DNA from: Paramisgurnus dabryanus
Taxonomy: Eukaryota; Chordata; Actinopteri; Cypriniformes; Cobitidae
Direction of reading: 5' to 3'
DNA length: 64,000 bases
Assembly (NCBI RefSeq): GCF_030506205.2
Contig: NC_133343.1
Location: 45,819,901-45,883,900, forward strand
This document shows, one piece after another, positions 23,815 through 35,247 of this stretch. Below the pieces are notes generated by a model, which was not told the origin of the DNA, made no database searches, and was given only the letters and a program-made list of their open reading frames with translations. Positions within the stretch are counted from its first letter, which is position 1, and every line of letters starts with the position of its first letter. Position numbers and translations under genes: made by a program.

Positions 23815-25440
23815 TAGCGATGGCACGCCACGCGTCTAGGCGCTGCAACAGCAGTTGGTTCACAAGATCCACAAAGTTGGATCCCAGATTGCCATGGGGG
23901 CGAGGGACAAAGGGAGACTACCTCCTTTCTGCGCAGTGCGTGAGTCACAGACACCAGAGAGGATGGCCTAAAAGCGTCCGGCGCTGTGACAGAAAGCGGG
24001 TTGCTGCGCAATTCATTAGGACTGTGCGTTAACCCTTTCCGCCTCTGCTGTCTTCGCAGCATGTGGGTCGTGTTCGAGAGTGGGGGGGGGGGGGCGTGTT
24101 GTAGACGCTTATGTGAGGACGGGCCCTGGGGCGAGAAACACAAAACCAACTGAGGAGAAAAATGCTCTGTTTTTGAGCGGCTTCGTTCCGGACGGCAGTC
24201 CCCCAGGACCCAGTTTCTTGCATCATATACTCGAGGATTTGTGCCAGGGACTCTTGTGATGCACCACCGGTTCTGGTCCATTAGACACAGGGTGGTGAGG
24301 TAGGAAGTGGCTCATAGCCTTCCTAGCTCTTCACCGCTTCCGAGAAATGCTCCGTGATTGTGCCCACCGTGTCACCAAACAGGCCGGATGGAGAAACAGG
24401 CGTGACTGTGCATGGCCACCATGAGTGGTCTTCGTGGCCCTTAGCGTGAAATCCGTAACCATTCTCAGATCCCTGAAGGTATTTAGATCCGTGCTGCCCT
24501 CATCCAGAGCCTTAAGCACCTGCGCCTAAAAGATCTGTAGGACCGCCATAGTGTGCAATGCAGACAGAGCCTCTCTCGGCGCGGGTATGCTTTTTCGGAC
24601 AGGTGTGCTGTCATGAGGCTTCACTACCCTCAAAGCTGCGCCACACCATCCAAGGAAGTGGACAAGGGGCAGAGGTGAGCAGCCACAGCGTCCTTGATGG
24701 GGGGAATACACAGGTAGCCTACCTAAGAAAAAGAATGGGGGGAGGGGTAGCCCACGCTTTGGTGACTTTCCTCCGAGCATCAGCGGGGCGGCCTGAGTGA
24801 AGAAAACAAAAGTCAAGCTTGCTTCTCTGGGGTTCTTGTGGGGTGCTCCACTCAATCTCCAAGTCCTGCACGGCTTTGAAGAGAATGCGCACCAGTTCCT
24901 TTTAGAAGGATGGCTGTGTGTCTGATGCACCACGTGGAGCCTTGTCCCAGTCTCCATCCAACGCTGTCAGAGACATCTCATCTTCCTCCGCCGGAAACCC
25001 AAAGGAAACAGACCTGGCGGCTCCCGGTTCAGGACACAGGCTCTCGGCGACAAACTGAACCGGTTGAGCGAGGGGAGGACGACCACCAGCGGCTCTTTGC
25101 CGGCAGTGGGACACTGCAGTAAGAAACCTCCAAGGGCGATGTTGAGCCGGGTCCTGAGCACCTTCATCGGGAGATCCTCACAATAAGGGACACCCTGAGC
25201 CAACAATTGCCGCCTTTGGGTGGAGCACACAGAGCTCGTGTGAATTGGGTGGGTCGATCAGACCTCCGCACCACAAGCAGATTTGCGACATCCCGGAACA
25301 CAGAGAGGGCTGCTTACATTTCAACCTGAATTCAATTTTGCTGCCTATGAAGTCTGTCCTAAAGCATTTCTCGGAGCTGCCATTATGCAGCCAAAGTCAT
25401 TGTCTCATAAGGCAGCGAGGGAAAAAGTCAGCTGTCTAAA
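23815..25440 (-). pseudogene. DIRS-type retrotransposon gag relic
   Basis: GC-rich DNA unlike its AT-rich surroundings. Minus-strand pieces read ALSALHTMAVLQIF (about 24528-24570), then LKALDEGSTDLNTFRDLRMV and TDFTLRATKTT (24380-24519), and upstream YCEDLPMKVLRTRL (about 25150-25190). The order and wording match gag proteins of fish DIRS elements as I know them (AVLQ..QA, L.ELR.ATD.ALRATK). The pieces lie in different frames with stops between, so the gene is dead. The insert sits inside the DNA transposon exon at 23800-23814. I see no DIRS reverse transcriptase or tyrosine recombinase, so only a gag fragment is present. Confidence 0.7.
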
Positions 25441-25453
25441 CTTTCGGATACAG

Positions 25454-25454
<1 letters not shown>

Positions 25455-25544
<90 letters not shown>
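25455..25544. repeat. (CT)n microsatellite
   Basis: About 90 bp of CT dinucleotides with one CCC interruption, at the edge of the DIRS relic. Three other CT/GA tracts occur at 31591-31647, 33766-33811 and 52212-52277. Confidence 0.95.
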
Positions 25545-27551
25545 AATCGAAACAGATACAGAATGGTAAAAGGTCAGAAGACCAAATCATATCCAGCAAG
25601 GAAATATTTTTCATCTTATTTACACAAATGTTTTGTGATATCCAGCTGACATTAGCTGGCCATTTCTCAATCCGATGGCTGCAGCCTTCAGAGCTCGCAT
25701 TTGTAGGCAGCATATGTCATCAAGACCATCTTATTTCAGTATGTTAAATGCATAAATGGGGACTTAAATATGACACAAAGGAATATTAATATAAGCCTTC
25801 CTGTTCTCATGTTTTTTCTTTAATATTTTTTTCAAAGACTACACAATAAAACAGTTTTGAACTTGAACGCATGATGCTGTAAATATTATCAGACTTTCTA
25901 CTTTAAAATTTGTTTTTAACAAAATCTCAGGCTAGTATACGTATTCTCATTACCGAATTAATTAACCTCATTTCCGAAACCTATGTATCATTACCGCAAC
26001 AGATGCTTATTAAATGTTAATTTCATTAATAGAAGCATAATACTTTGATTTTAAATGCATGTGCAGAATCTCCAAATTATGTTCTTTCAGGTTTGTCATG
26101 TCATTTTGAAAATGTGTCAGGTTTCTTCGAAATATATAAAAAAAATAGTTGTAAATTGTGGAAGGTGTTGCGGTATATGAGCTAAATAAAACAAAATAAA
26201 AAAAATGTTACATTTAAAATAAATATTATTTCAGAATTTCAATTTACTGTGCATGACTATTAATAATCAATTTTTAAAAATGTGAAAATATATTAGCTTT
26301 TCTAACAGTGTTGATGTTTTCTGACTATTGCGGTAATGAGATTTTTTAGGACTTATTTTTGAAATTATGTTACAAAAAGTGTTAAATGATAAGTAAAAGT
26401 TTTTAAATTAATGTCCCCATATACTTCAGACTTTGTTTCTAATGTCTGGTGGAAAAAAAAGTAAATTTAAGCAATTTTTACATTTTCATGCTTGACATAT
26501 TTACAACCAAGTTTTCGTGAGAATCACCCGACCGCTGCACTTTGCATGCATTTTACTCTAGTATTGTTAACTATTTGTATTAATTTTTATGTATTCAGTT
26601 ATATTTATATATTTTTAAATCACAGTGTAATTGTTATTCCATGTTTAAATCCCTTTTTGTAATCCTCTAAAGATAACTCAAATAATCTGACATTCAAATG
26701 AACAACTTAAATGTACTGAACCACATATTCTGTATTTTAACATGACAATCTCAATCAATGTACCACATTAAAGCATGGTAACCACAAAGTTTGACTGTGA
26801 TTCTGTGAAATGCCCTTTTAAACTGAAAATATGAAGGACTATTTCTGCTCAATGTTTTAATGTCTTCACATGCAATCACAGGCCTGTTAACAACCCTGCT
26901 TTTAACCCAATACAACACTAATCCATGTTCACACACATCTATTTAACATCAATTCCCTTGTTTACCAGCCTCATCTCAGATAAATATATCCATTAACACT
27001 TATTTCGTTTATTTTAAGCACTTATTAGTCATCTTTACCCATACTGAAAGTTACAATCTTTCACAGGAGTACTTAACACTGTCGTCCGCCATTTTAGATG
27101 CAGCAATCTTAATCAGGTCCAAACTTTATACATTATCATGCCCCTGGATTAAAACTACAAATGTTTCACATCACCATATTGTTTAGCGTTAGCAGATTAA
27201 TGTTTTTGTCAGCTTACCTGTAAAAATACAGGAAAAAAACACATTAAATAAGGAGCACTCTCCGTCTCACGTGTACTGAAGCTTCTGCAGTGATACTAAC
27301 ACACTGCTTCTATGAGCCTCATCGAGTGATTCAGTCATGTGTATGTGAGAGCGCCCCCTGCTGACAAGCCTGAGTTCAGCAAGAGCAACTACATTTAGGA
27401 CAGTGCAAAATCACAATACAGCATGTCACAAACCTTAAATTGTTCACACTTAGAGATTAATACAAGTTTAAAATTTAAAGGGGGGGCAATAAGAACCTGC
27501 CTAATTGGGGGGGCAATAAGAACCTGCCTAATTTAAACACTCAGGGCTACA

Positions 27552-27562
27552 CTCTCCCCCAC
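27552..27562 (-). promoter_or_regulatory. Polypurine tract of the Ty3/gypsy element
   Basis: On the minus strand GTGGGGGAGAG lies directly against the start of the 3' LTR (TGTAGCCC). This is the expected place and composition for the plus-strand priming tract. Confidence 0.88.
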
Positions 27563-27738
27563 AAAAATAAATGTCTCCTGACATTTCTGTAACTAAGTGC
27601 ACTTTTAGAACACTTGAGCCATCCAAGGCCTCCAGTAATCCCTAGTCTGTGTTACCTGAGTTTCTGTTACATTACAGTTTCTTTGAACCAAAGACGGCTG
27701 ACCCAGTGTATCATAGCTCAGTACAACAGGCTGACGTT

Positions 27739-29434
27739 TTAGTCTTTGGGGTCGTTTCCTTGCATTTGGACCAGAGGGTTTACCTCTAAATCACCTTTCT
27801 CAGGCCTATTAGAGCTCAAATCAGGTCTCTGAGATTGTAGTGGCACATCCTCTTCGCTTTGTAGTGGCACATCCTCTTCGCTTTGTAGTGGCACATCCTC
27901 TTCGCTTTGTAGTGGCACATCCTCTTCGCTTTGTAGTGGCACATCCTCTTTGCTTTGTAGTGGCACATCCTCTTCGTGATGCTGTACATGCTGCTGAGGC
28001 TGGAAGGGCTCTGCCATTGGATTCAACAAACTCTGTTTCTGCTGCTCCTTCCTGTTATATCTCAGATGTCCCCGGTAAGTGCCACTGTATTCATCACTGG
28101 AAGTATCACTTTGTTCTGGCAGTTGTTGTTGCTGACGTCGTGGTCTGGCTCTTTCTTTTGGGAAGCTCAGGGAGTCTTTCGGTGACTGAATCTCGGCTGG
28201 TGGCTGTTCAAGGGGTAGGGAGTCACAGGGCAGCAAAAGATTTCTGTGCACAACCCTGTCTCTTCCTCTTCCGTTCTCTGGACTGATCTCATACACCGGG
28301 CTGCCATCAGCTTTTCTCTCTTTCACCTTATAGACCTGGTCTTCCCAGTAAGACTGGATCTTTCCCGGACCCCCTCTTGGGGTGAGGTTCCTGAGGAGAA
28401 CTCTGTCGCCTGGGTGAAGGTCTCTTCCCTGTATCTTTCTATCATAGAAAGCTTTTCCTCGAGCAGCTCCCTTTGAGGCAGTTTTGGCTGCAATTTGATA
28501 TGCCTCTTGCATCCTTTTCCTCCAGTGACTTACATAGGCATCATAAGTATCATGGGACTCATCTTTTCCAAGACTGAATAACAGGTCAATAGGCAGGCGA
28601 GGGGAACGTCCAAAGATGAGGTAATATGGTGTGTATCCCGTGGCCTCATTCTTTGTGCAGTTGTACGCGTGGACAACTTTTGCCAGAGATTCTTTCCAGT
28701 CTTCCTTCTCCTTGTCCTCCAGGGTACGCAGCATTGACAACAGGGTGCGGTTGAACCGCTCCACCTGCCCATTACCCTGGGGGTGGTATGGTGTTGTGTG
28801 GGAGCCCTGGATGCCAGAGAGTTTCTTTAAGCTGGCCATCAATCTGTTTTCAAATTCTTTGCCCATATCGTGATGCAATCTGCTTGGGAAGTTGAACTTG
28901 AGTGCAAAGTCATTGAAGAGCTTGTCTGCTACAGTTTTCGCCGACTTATTCCTTGTTGCGTATGCTTGGGCAAACCTTGTGAAGTGGTCCATGACCACTA
29001 ATATGTACTCGTATCCATGCTTGCATTTCTCCAAATGCAGGAAGTCTATCGAGACAAGCTGGAATGGGTAAGTGGTCTGGATCGGTACCAGTGGTGCACA
29101 GGTTTGCCTACTTGGCTTCTTCTTCTTAAGGCATTCACACACTCTTGTTACAAAATGCTCGACATCCTTACTCATCTGTGGCCAGTAGAACCGATCTCGA
29201 ATCAATTCAAGAGTCCTTTCCACACCCAAGTGGCCCATGTCCTGATGCAGCTCTTTGAAGACCAGCGGATGGTAGGTTTTGGGAAGCAACAACTGTTCTC
29301 TACTGGTGGTTCTACGGCGCAGAACACCATCTTGGCCCACATGAATCTTCTGCCACTGTTTCATGAGTATAGCAACCTCAGGTTTTTCAGCTTTCACCTC
29401 TGTTCTGCTTGGCCTCTGGTTCTGTGACTTGTAT
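27739..29434 (-). CDS. pol: Ty3/gypsy integrase (C-terminal part of Pol)
   Basis: It catalyses strand transfer of retroelement cDNA into the genome. The frame from Met at 29397 is 552 codons; the same frame stays open upstream to 29434, where a foldback element cuts pol. A zinc-binding region has His51, His56, Cys87 and Cys89. The catalytic core shows Asp118 (VSIDFLH), Asp177 (HHDMGKEF) and Glu213 (NGQVERFNRT), with exactly 35 residues between the last two (D,D35E). A GPG motif near residue 343 marks the C-terminal GPY/F domain. The tail carries six copies of an 8-residue repeat, EEDVPLQS. All three catalytic acids are present, but the domain is separated from RNase H by 5.9 kb. It ends about 175 bp before the polypurine tract. 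Confidence 0.93.
27836..27979 (-). repeat. 24-bp minisatellite in the integrase tail
   Basis: Six tandem 24-bp units (TGTAGTGGCACATCCTCTTC and variants) encode the repeated EEDVPLQS peptide. One unit has a G-to-A-type change giving Lys-Glu. The repeat keeps frame because its period is a multiple of three. Confidence 0.95.
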
Positions 29435-29738
29435 ATGGAAGAAAAATAATGACAAAAGTTTTTGAATTAAAATAGCCTGTTGAATTGTACTACCTGAAAA
29501 AAAATGCATTGTATTAACCGTACTTGAATTTTAATGCATTGTATTTTTATGTTTTTGAATTAAAACAGCCTGTTGAATTGTACTACCTGAAAAAAAATGC
29601 ATTGTATTAACCGTGCTTGAATTTTAATGCATTGTATTTTTAGGTTTTGCATTTTTAAGGGCTGAAATTCAACATGCGTGTATATTTTCTGTATTAAAAA
29701 TTCAATAGTCCACATTCACCTTTTAGATTTCACTTTAA

Positions 29739-30724
29739 CACTAGAACTACCAAGGCAGTCATTTTGACCGTTTTAAAGATTTGCAATGTAATAACTTTGT
29801 TGAAATAAAACCCATATAACTACAGTTCCATGACTTTTCTTAAATTAATGTAAATTTTATTTTAACATTGTTATTTTATTAAAATTACAAAACACAAACG
29901 AGTTCTGAGTATTTCTACCTCTAATGGCCATAGCGGTCAATTTGACCGCACATTTTACAGGCGTTTTATCTCATCAGCGCTTTTTCCAGCCGTTAAAGAT
30001 GTGCGTAGCTGTTGCCTAGCAACCTTTCTCTGGCAGTTTTGTATGCTTTTGCTAAGCTAAAACTTAGCTTTACCGTCAAAATGGCAACAAGAAAGAAAAT
30101 GACTGTCACTGAGGTTTTATCCTTGCTTGAGAACATTGATGATGCAGAGTCTGATGGAGGAGCAGAGAGCGATGTCTCTTGGTCTCTTGACAGTTCGGTC
30201 AAAATGTTTATTATCTGTCCTAATATAACAGAACTATTTATTCATTCTAGATTTCATTAGAGGCTGCATAAAATTGTTTCCGATTCGTGTGTCAATTATT
30301 TCCGATAATGCTAAAGCATTGTAAACTCCAAAAGTCAAAATGTATTGAATAAAGACAGATGTAATCATTTCCAAAATTCACAATATGTTTTTATCTAACG
30401 AAATATTCTGCTTTATTTTATATTTGTTGACATTTAGACTTTCAAAAACAACATTTTAACTGCGGTGAAAAACTTTGATCTCCAGCTTGCCGGATGCAAA
30501 TTGCGGAAAGCAAATTGCGGCATGCACTTTTGTGGGAGGTCTAGTCGCTCTTACACAATAATATCACAAATATATTATATTATGTATGCTTAAATTACCC
30601 CACATTTTTCATAAAACATGACCATAGAAGCTTTGAAGTAAATATAACATGACAACTGGTATGAACAGTCAAAATGACCGCTATTGGCAGTTCTAGTAGT
30701 TATAGAATTCCGGTAGTGCTAGTG
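29739..30724 (+). mobile_element. piggyBac-type element, 986 bp, TSD TTAA
   Basis: It starts CACTAGAACTACCAAGG and ends GGTAGTGCTAGTG, flanked by TTAA (29735-29738 and 30725-30728). The opposite arm of the foldback element shows the empty site, with a single TTAA. ATTTTGACCG or its complement recurs near both ends (about 29761, 29940 and 30672). TTAA targeting and a short transposase N-terminus support piggyBac. Confidence 0.88.
30081..30260 (+). pseudogene. piggyBac transposase N-terminal remnant
   Basis: From the Met at 30081 the frame reads MATRKKMTVTEVLSLLENID, then an acidic stretch, and soon turns into unrelated sequence before a stop. Short basic-then-acidic N-termini of this kind are typical of piggyBac-derived transposases as I know them. 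The DDD catalytic core is absent, so this is an internally deleted copy. Confidence 0.5.
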
Positions 30725-31586
30725 TTAAAATATTCGGTCTGTTTAAAAATACAACGTAAAATATTCAGCAGGCAAGTTTCAGTCCATTTAAATTCGCGTC
30801 CAAAAATTCAAGTCCAAAAATTCAGTCGTACAGATTTCAACATTTAACATCCGGGAACTGCAGGAAAAGCAGTAGAGTACCGAGTATAATCTCATCTGCT
30901 GTTAATCGATCTGGCCAGCAGGTGGTGCACGTGTTCGCCAAAACTTTGTACATGTAAGATGATTTATCCACTGCAGTGATGAATGTTGGCTTTTATGTTC
31001 AGTTTTAGTAGAACAACTGTAATACACTCATACAGAGAGTGTATTGTTTGGTTATGTTATTGACAGGATACTAAACGGTTTTTAAATGCCATATAAATTA
31101 AATAGGGCCTTTCTGCCTGCTATTGGCTTCGTTTCTCAAAAGCTAAGTTGATTGTAGATTTTATTGGTGGCAATCTACCATCTTCTTATGCCTACGAGAA
31201 ACGGACACGTTTTTGTAATTCGTCACCTCAGTTTATAAACCATACTCGGATTATTGAACTGTTCAAGTTACAAATTGTGCACGCGGATTAATAAACCATA
31301 CGCACAATTAAACAATCAGTGCTCTCAGATTTTCAATCCATATCCACAAATTCATAAACAATAAATAAACAGTGCACACGCTTTCGCAATGGTTTTGCAA
31401 ACTGAGTCCACTACCGCAGAGGTCCCCAACCACCGGGTCGTGGACAAGTTGCCACCGGTCGCAAGAACATCCTGAAAAAATGTGTATAATAGCTACGTTA
31501 TAGTTTAATCAGGTGTTTTGTCCTTTACGAGCCGACTTCAAATAACATATCAATCCACTTCTATACAGGGCCGCGCTCTCTCTTTT

Positions 31587-31590
<4 letters not shown>

Positions 31591-31647
<57 letters not shown>
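31591..31647. repeat. (CT)n tract in left foldback arm
   Basis: A CT dinucleotide tract mirrored by the (GA)n tract at 33766-33811 in the opposite arm, so it was present before the arms duplicated or is kept alike by exchange. Confidence 0.9.
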
Positions 31648-31649
<2 letters not shown>

Positions 31650-31678
31650 CAGCGCATCGGCGATCACATTGCTGTCAT

Positions 31679-33734
31679 TAGAGTTCAAGCATACAGTACT
31701 TCTAAAACACAATCGATCAAAGAATTGCAAAGGTATGACTTTATGAATAAAATTAAGACATTCATTTGATATCGCAAATGAAACTAATTGCAGGCAGGCG
31801 CGGAGCTATGGGCCCGCCCAGATTGACAGCTGGCCCGCCCAAGCAGAAATGAAAAAAAATAATACTCGGGACGTCGGGGGTAGCGATTTTGCGAGCCCTG
31901 CATAGGTTTGTTTTGTAGAAAGACTTTCTTTAAAGTAAATTTCGTTTTGTATAAATTGTATCTTAATATTAATCAATGTTTAATCAAACAATTGCCTCGA
32001 TTTAATAAATAAGAAGCAAACCAAGAACGTCTGTGGTGTGGACTATAGTGAACCCACTATATTTCCGCAGCCTATTCTTTCTGCTTTTAATGCATTTCTT
32101 AAATGAATGTCTCAATTACACAGTAGGCTTATAGGTTGTTATGATAGGCTATTTGTTGCTAAAAGCAATAGACTATATTGTATAAAGTGTAGCAATAAAC
32201 ATGGCGTGACTTAGTGCTGAGTTAGAGAGCTGGTAGGCTATCAAACAACATCACTGTGATCAGATGTTTCCTTTCTATTTTTTACCCCGCTGTCATATTT
32301 GTTGTGTGTTTATGTTATTGAGAGGAAAGCGCGCAGCACATATTTATAACGTATTGTTATTCAAAATACGTTTTCCACTTGCTTGCAAAAAAAGTTCTCA
32401 AAGTGATCATGGCTGAAAGCTGCTCGGGAATATTTTTTTCATTAGACCATATAACGCAACATTCAACTTCTTTATAATAGTTTTTAAATAGTTATCAGGC
32501 TTACTTATAATTTTACTGTTTTTAACATAACATGCAATAGGTAAAATACACCATATGAAGTTGTATCCATGTCTAACTGTCCCGGGGCTATGGCGAATTC
32601 CTGTCGGGCTACAAAGATATCTGCGCCCTGCCCGTCGGAGGAAAAAATATTGTAATGGGTTTGCATTCTCTCAGATTTAGTTAGGTAATTATATTGTATG
32701 TAATTCGGTGTCATCTTGTTAGTTATTACTATCCCCACTAACAAGTGAAACTGTCAGGAAATGAAGTGAAAGCATAACTAAACCCATTATTCCTTTCGTG
32801 TTCACGTCTGAAATGCGCGCTCCTCGGCTCCGCTCTTTACGAGTACCCGCTTCTTATGGTCATCAAAAAGTATATTAAATGTTTATTTATTTGTCATTTC
32901 GTTTAACCTCAGAGTCAAACATTATTCTAGCAATTCCCTTTTTCTTTCTTTATTTAGTAAGTTAACTTAAATATGTGAGAACGAAAATATATTTTTAGTG
33001 ATTTGTATGAAGAGAATATGATGTTAGAAGCTTTATTTTATAACACAAAATAGTGACTGCACACTCACTTGCAAAAATTATTTATTATAACCAGCGTATC
33101 GGCAAATAGCCTTCGTCAAGGTATGTGTTCGCTCAGAGTGAAGCTTCATTTTAAGCATTTAGTAGCTTAATTTATTTAAACAGTTTTAATAGGCTATTTT
33201 AAAAATTATTAGGTTTTTTGTGTTCATTTATATTTCTTGTCACTGTGTGCAGGTTCTTTTTTGTAGGCTATATGACAGCCCAATAATTTTTTTAACCAAA
33301 AAGGCTTAATTAATGTCATGTTGCATTACAATTTAAAGTATATCAATAATGTCAAAAATGTGACGTGCAGTTCGGGTGTCCTCACCAATACGCTTGTGAT
33401 TCCTGAAGTTTTGACGAATTTTATAGACTTGTTATAGTTTCTTATTCAAAAGTGACACCCATAGATTCAGGTCCACCCGGACTTAATCCATGCCCACCCA
33501 TATGTCACGTTCTGCATCCGCCACTGAAAGGGTGACTTCAGATGATGAAATGTAACCATTGATTTTTTTGGATGCTTTTAGTCACCAACAAAAATTCTCA
33601 CAGACACAGTTACATTTGTGCTATTGTAGTTTGGACGTGTTTATTATTATTCTGTAATATGGAAAAAATATAAATAATAAAAAAAAATGTAGGGGTTGTC
33701 CTCGGTATTTGAAAAATCCTGGCTACGGCCTTAT
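31679..33734. other. Centre of the foldback element, mosaic repeats
   Basis: No coding sequence is seen. The part at about 32575-33110 is a reverse-complement relative of the interior of the element at 49392-51124: both contain CCCGGGGCTAT, TGTCGGGCTA, GCCCTGCCCGTCGG-like and GAATATGATGTTAGAAGC blocks. At 31856-31898 there is a TIR-like end reading CGATTTTGCGAGCCCTG, matching the start CAGGGCTCGCAAAAT at 49392. A second terminus-like sequence, GCATCCGCCACTG, ends at about 33528. The three are not arranged as one simple element. Confidence 0.55.
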
Positions 33735-33763
33735 ATGACAGCAATGTGATCGCCGATGCGCTG

Positions 33764-33812
<49 letters not shown>

Positions 33813-34292
33813 AAGAAAAAGAGTGAGCACGGCCCTGTATAGAAGTGGATTGATATGTTATTTGAAGTCGGCTCGTAAAGGACAAAACACCTGATTAAAC
33901 TATAACGTAGCTATTATACACATTTTTTCAGGATGTTCTTGCGACCGGTGGCAACTTGTCCACGACCCGGTGGTTGGGGACCTCTGCGGTAGTGGACTCA
34001 GTTTGCAAAACCATTGCGAAAGCGTGTGCACTGTTTATTTATTGTTTATGAATTTGTGGATATGGATTGAAAATCTGAGAGCACTGATTGTTTAATTGTG
34101 CGTATGGTTTATTAATCCGCGCGCACAATTTGTAACTTGAACATTTCAATAATCCGAGTATGGTTTATAAACTGAGGTGACGAATTACAAAAACGTGTCC
34201 GTTTCTCGTAGGCATAAGAAGATGGTAGATTGCCACCAATAAAATCTACAATCAACTTAGCTTTTGAGAAACGAAGCCAATAGCAGGCAGAA

Positions 34293-34602
34293 TTCCCTGC
34301 TGAAAAAACCAGCATACCAGCAAGACCAGCATATGTTGTGTTTTGGTGCTGGTTTGCAAGTGAACACCAGCTAAACCAGCATCAAACCAGCATCAGCACC
34401 AGCATTAGCACCAGCTAAACCAGCAACAAACCAGCATTAGCACCAGCTAAACCAGCATTAGCACCAGCATCCCATGCTGGTCATACCAGCATATGTTGTG
34501 TTTTGGTGCTGGTATGCTGTGACCACCAGCTAAACCACCATAGACCAGCATAATTCCCATGCTGGTCCATGCTGGTTTGATGCTGGTTTTTTCAGCAGGG
34601 AA
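34293..34602. mobile_element. 310-bp CCAGCA-rich inverted-repeat element
   Basis: The ends TTCCCTGCTGAAAAAACCAG and the complement frame repeated AACCAGCA and GCACCAGC words. The other foldback arm gives the empty site (GGCAGAAAGGCCC), and with these ends no target duplication remains. It is a familiar fish repeat type of internally repetitive MITE. Confidence 0.8.
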
Positions 34603-35247
34603 AGGCCCTATTTAATTTATATGGCATTTAAAAACCGTTTAGTATCCTGTCAATAACATAACCAAACAATACACTCTCTGTATGAGTGTATTACAGTTGT
34701 TCTACTAAAACTGAACATAAAAGCCAACATTCATCACTGCAGTGGATAAATCATCTTACATGTACAAAGTTTTGGCGAACACGTGAACCACCTGCTGGCC
34801 AGATCGATTAACAGCAGATGAGATTATACTCGGTACTCTACTGCTTTTCCTGCAGTTCCCGGATGTTAAATGTTGAAATCTGTACGACTGAATTTTTGGA
34901 CTTGAATTTTTGGACGCGAATTTAAATGGACTGAAACTTGCCTGCTGAATATTTTACGTTGTATTTTTAAACAGACCGAATATTTTAAAGTGAAATCTAA
35001 AAGGTGAATGTGGACTATTGAATTTTTAATACAGAAAATATACACGCATGTTAAATTTCAGCCCTTAAAAATGCAAAACCTAAAAATACAATGCATTAAA
35101 ATTCAAGCACGGTTAATACAATGCATTTTTTTTCAGGTAGTACAATTCAACAGGCTGTTTTAATTCAAAAACATAAAAATACAATGCATTAAAATTCAAG
35201 TACGGTTAATACAATGCATTTTTTTTCAGGTAGTACAATTCAACAGG

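Larger units (their letters stand above)
22583..26529 (+). mobile_element. 3.9-kb DNA transposon with subterminal motifs
   Basis: The ends are GGGTGATTCTCACGAAA and its complement TTTCGTGAGAATCACCC. The intact LTR gives the empty site: GACC is present once there and twice here, so the duplication is GACC (4 bp). A 2-bp AC with an extra terminal C in the repeat is the alternative reading. Motifs like TCATTACCGCAA recur near both ends, in both orientations (about 22767, 23157, 23338, 23365, 25945, 25988, 26163 and 26328), as expected for transposase-binding arrays. CATCCTCCGCAACAC occurs at 22968 and 23308. It carries a broken coding exon and a DIRS gag relic. I cannot name the superfamily. Confidence 0.88.
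22126..27551 (-). repeat. 3' LTR, split by a DNA transposon
   Basis: It matches the 5' LTR at 42502-43975 almost base for base once the 3947-bp insertion (22583-26529) and its 4-bp duplication are removed (1475 versus 1474 bp). It contains the same internal 117-bp direct repeat (22180-22296 and 27218-27335) and a doubled segment GGGGGGGCAATAAGAACC near its plus-strand right end. An AATAAA on the minus strand (about 22174-22179) would be the polyadenylation signal. Confidence 0.93.

Noticed and set aside
23814..24281. 155-codon minus-strand ORF as an intact gene
   Set aside because: It lies in the DIRS gag relic, which is broken into several frames. The ORF is not supported as a separate gene.
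27840..28286. Plus-strand ORF over the integrase tail
   Set aside because: A shadow of the 24-bp repeat on the opposite strand of a clear integrase gene.
31509..31769. Ser/Leu and Glu/Arg repeat ORFs over CT/GA tracts
   Set aside because: Dinucleotide tracts give open frames on both strands. No other evidence supports coding.
34293..34602. Target duplication of the CCAGCA element
   Set aside because: Compared with the opposite foldback arm, the flanks join without a duplicated base when the full ends are used.
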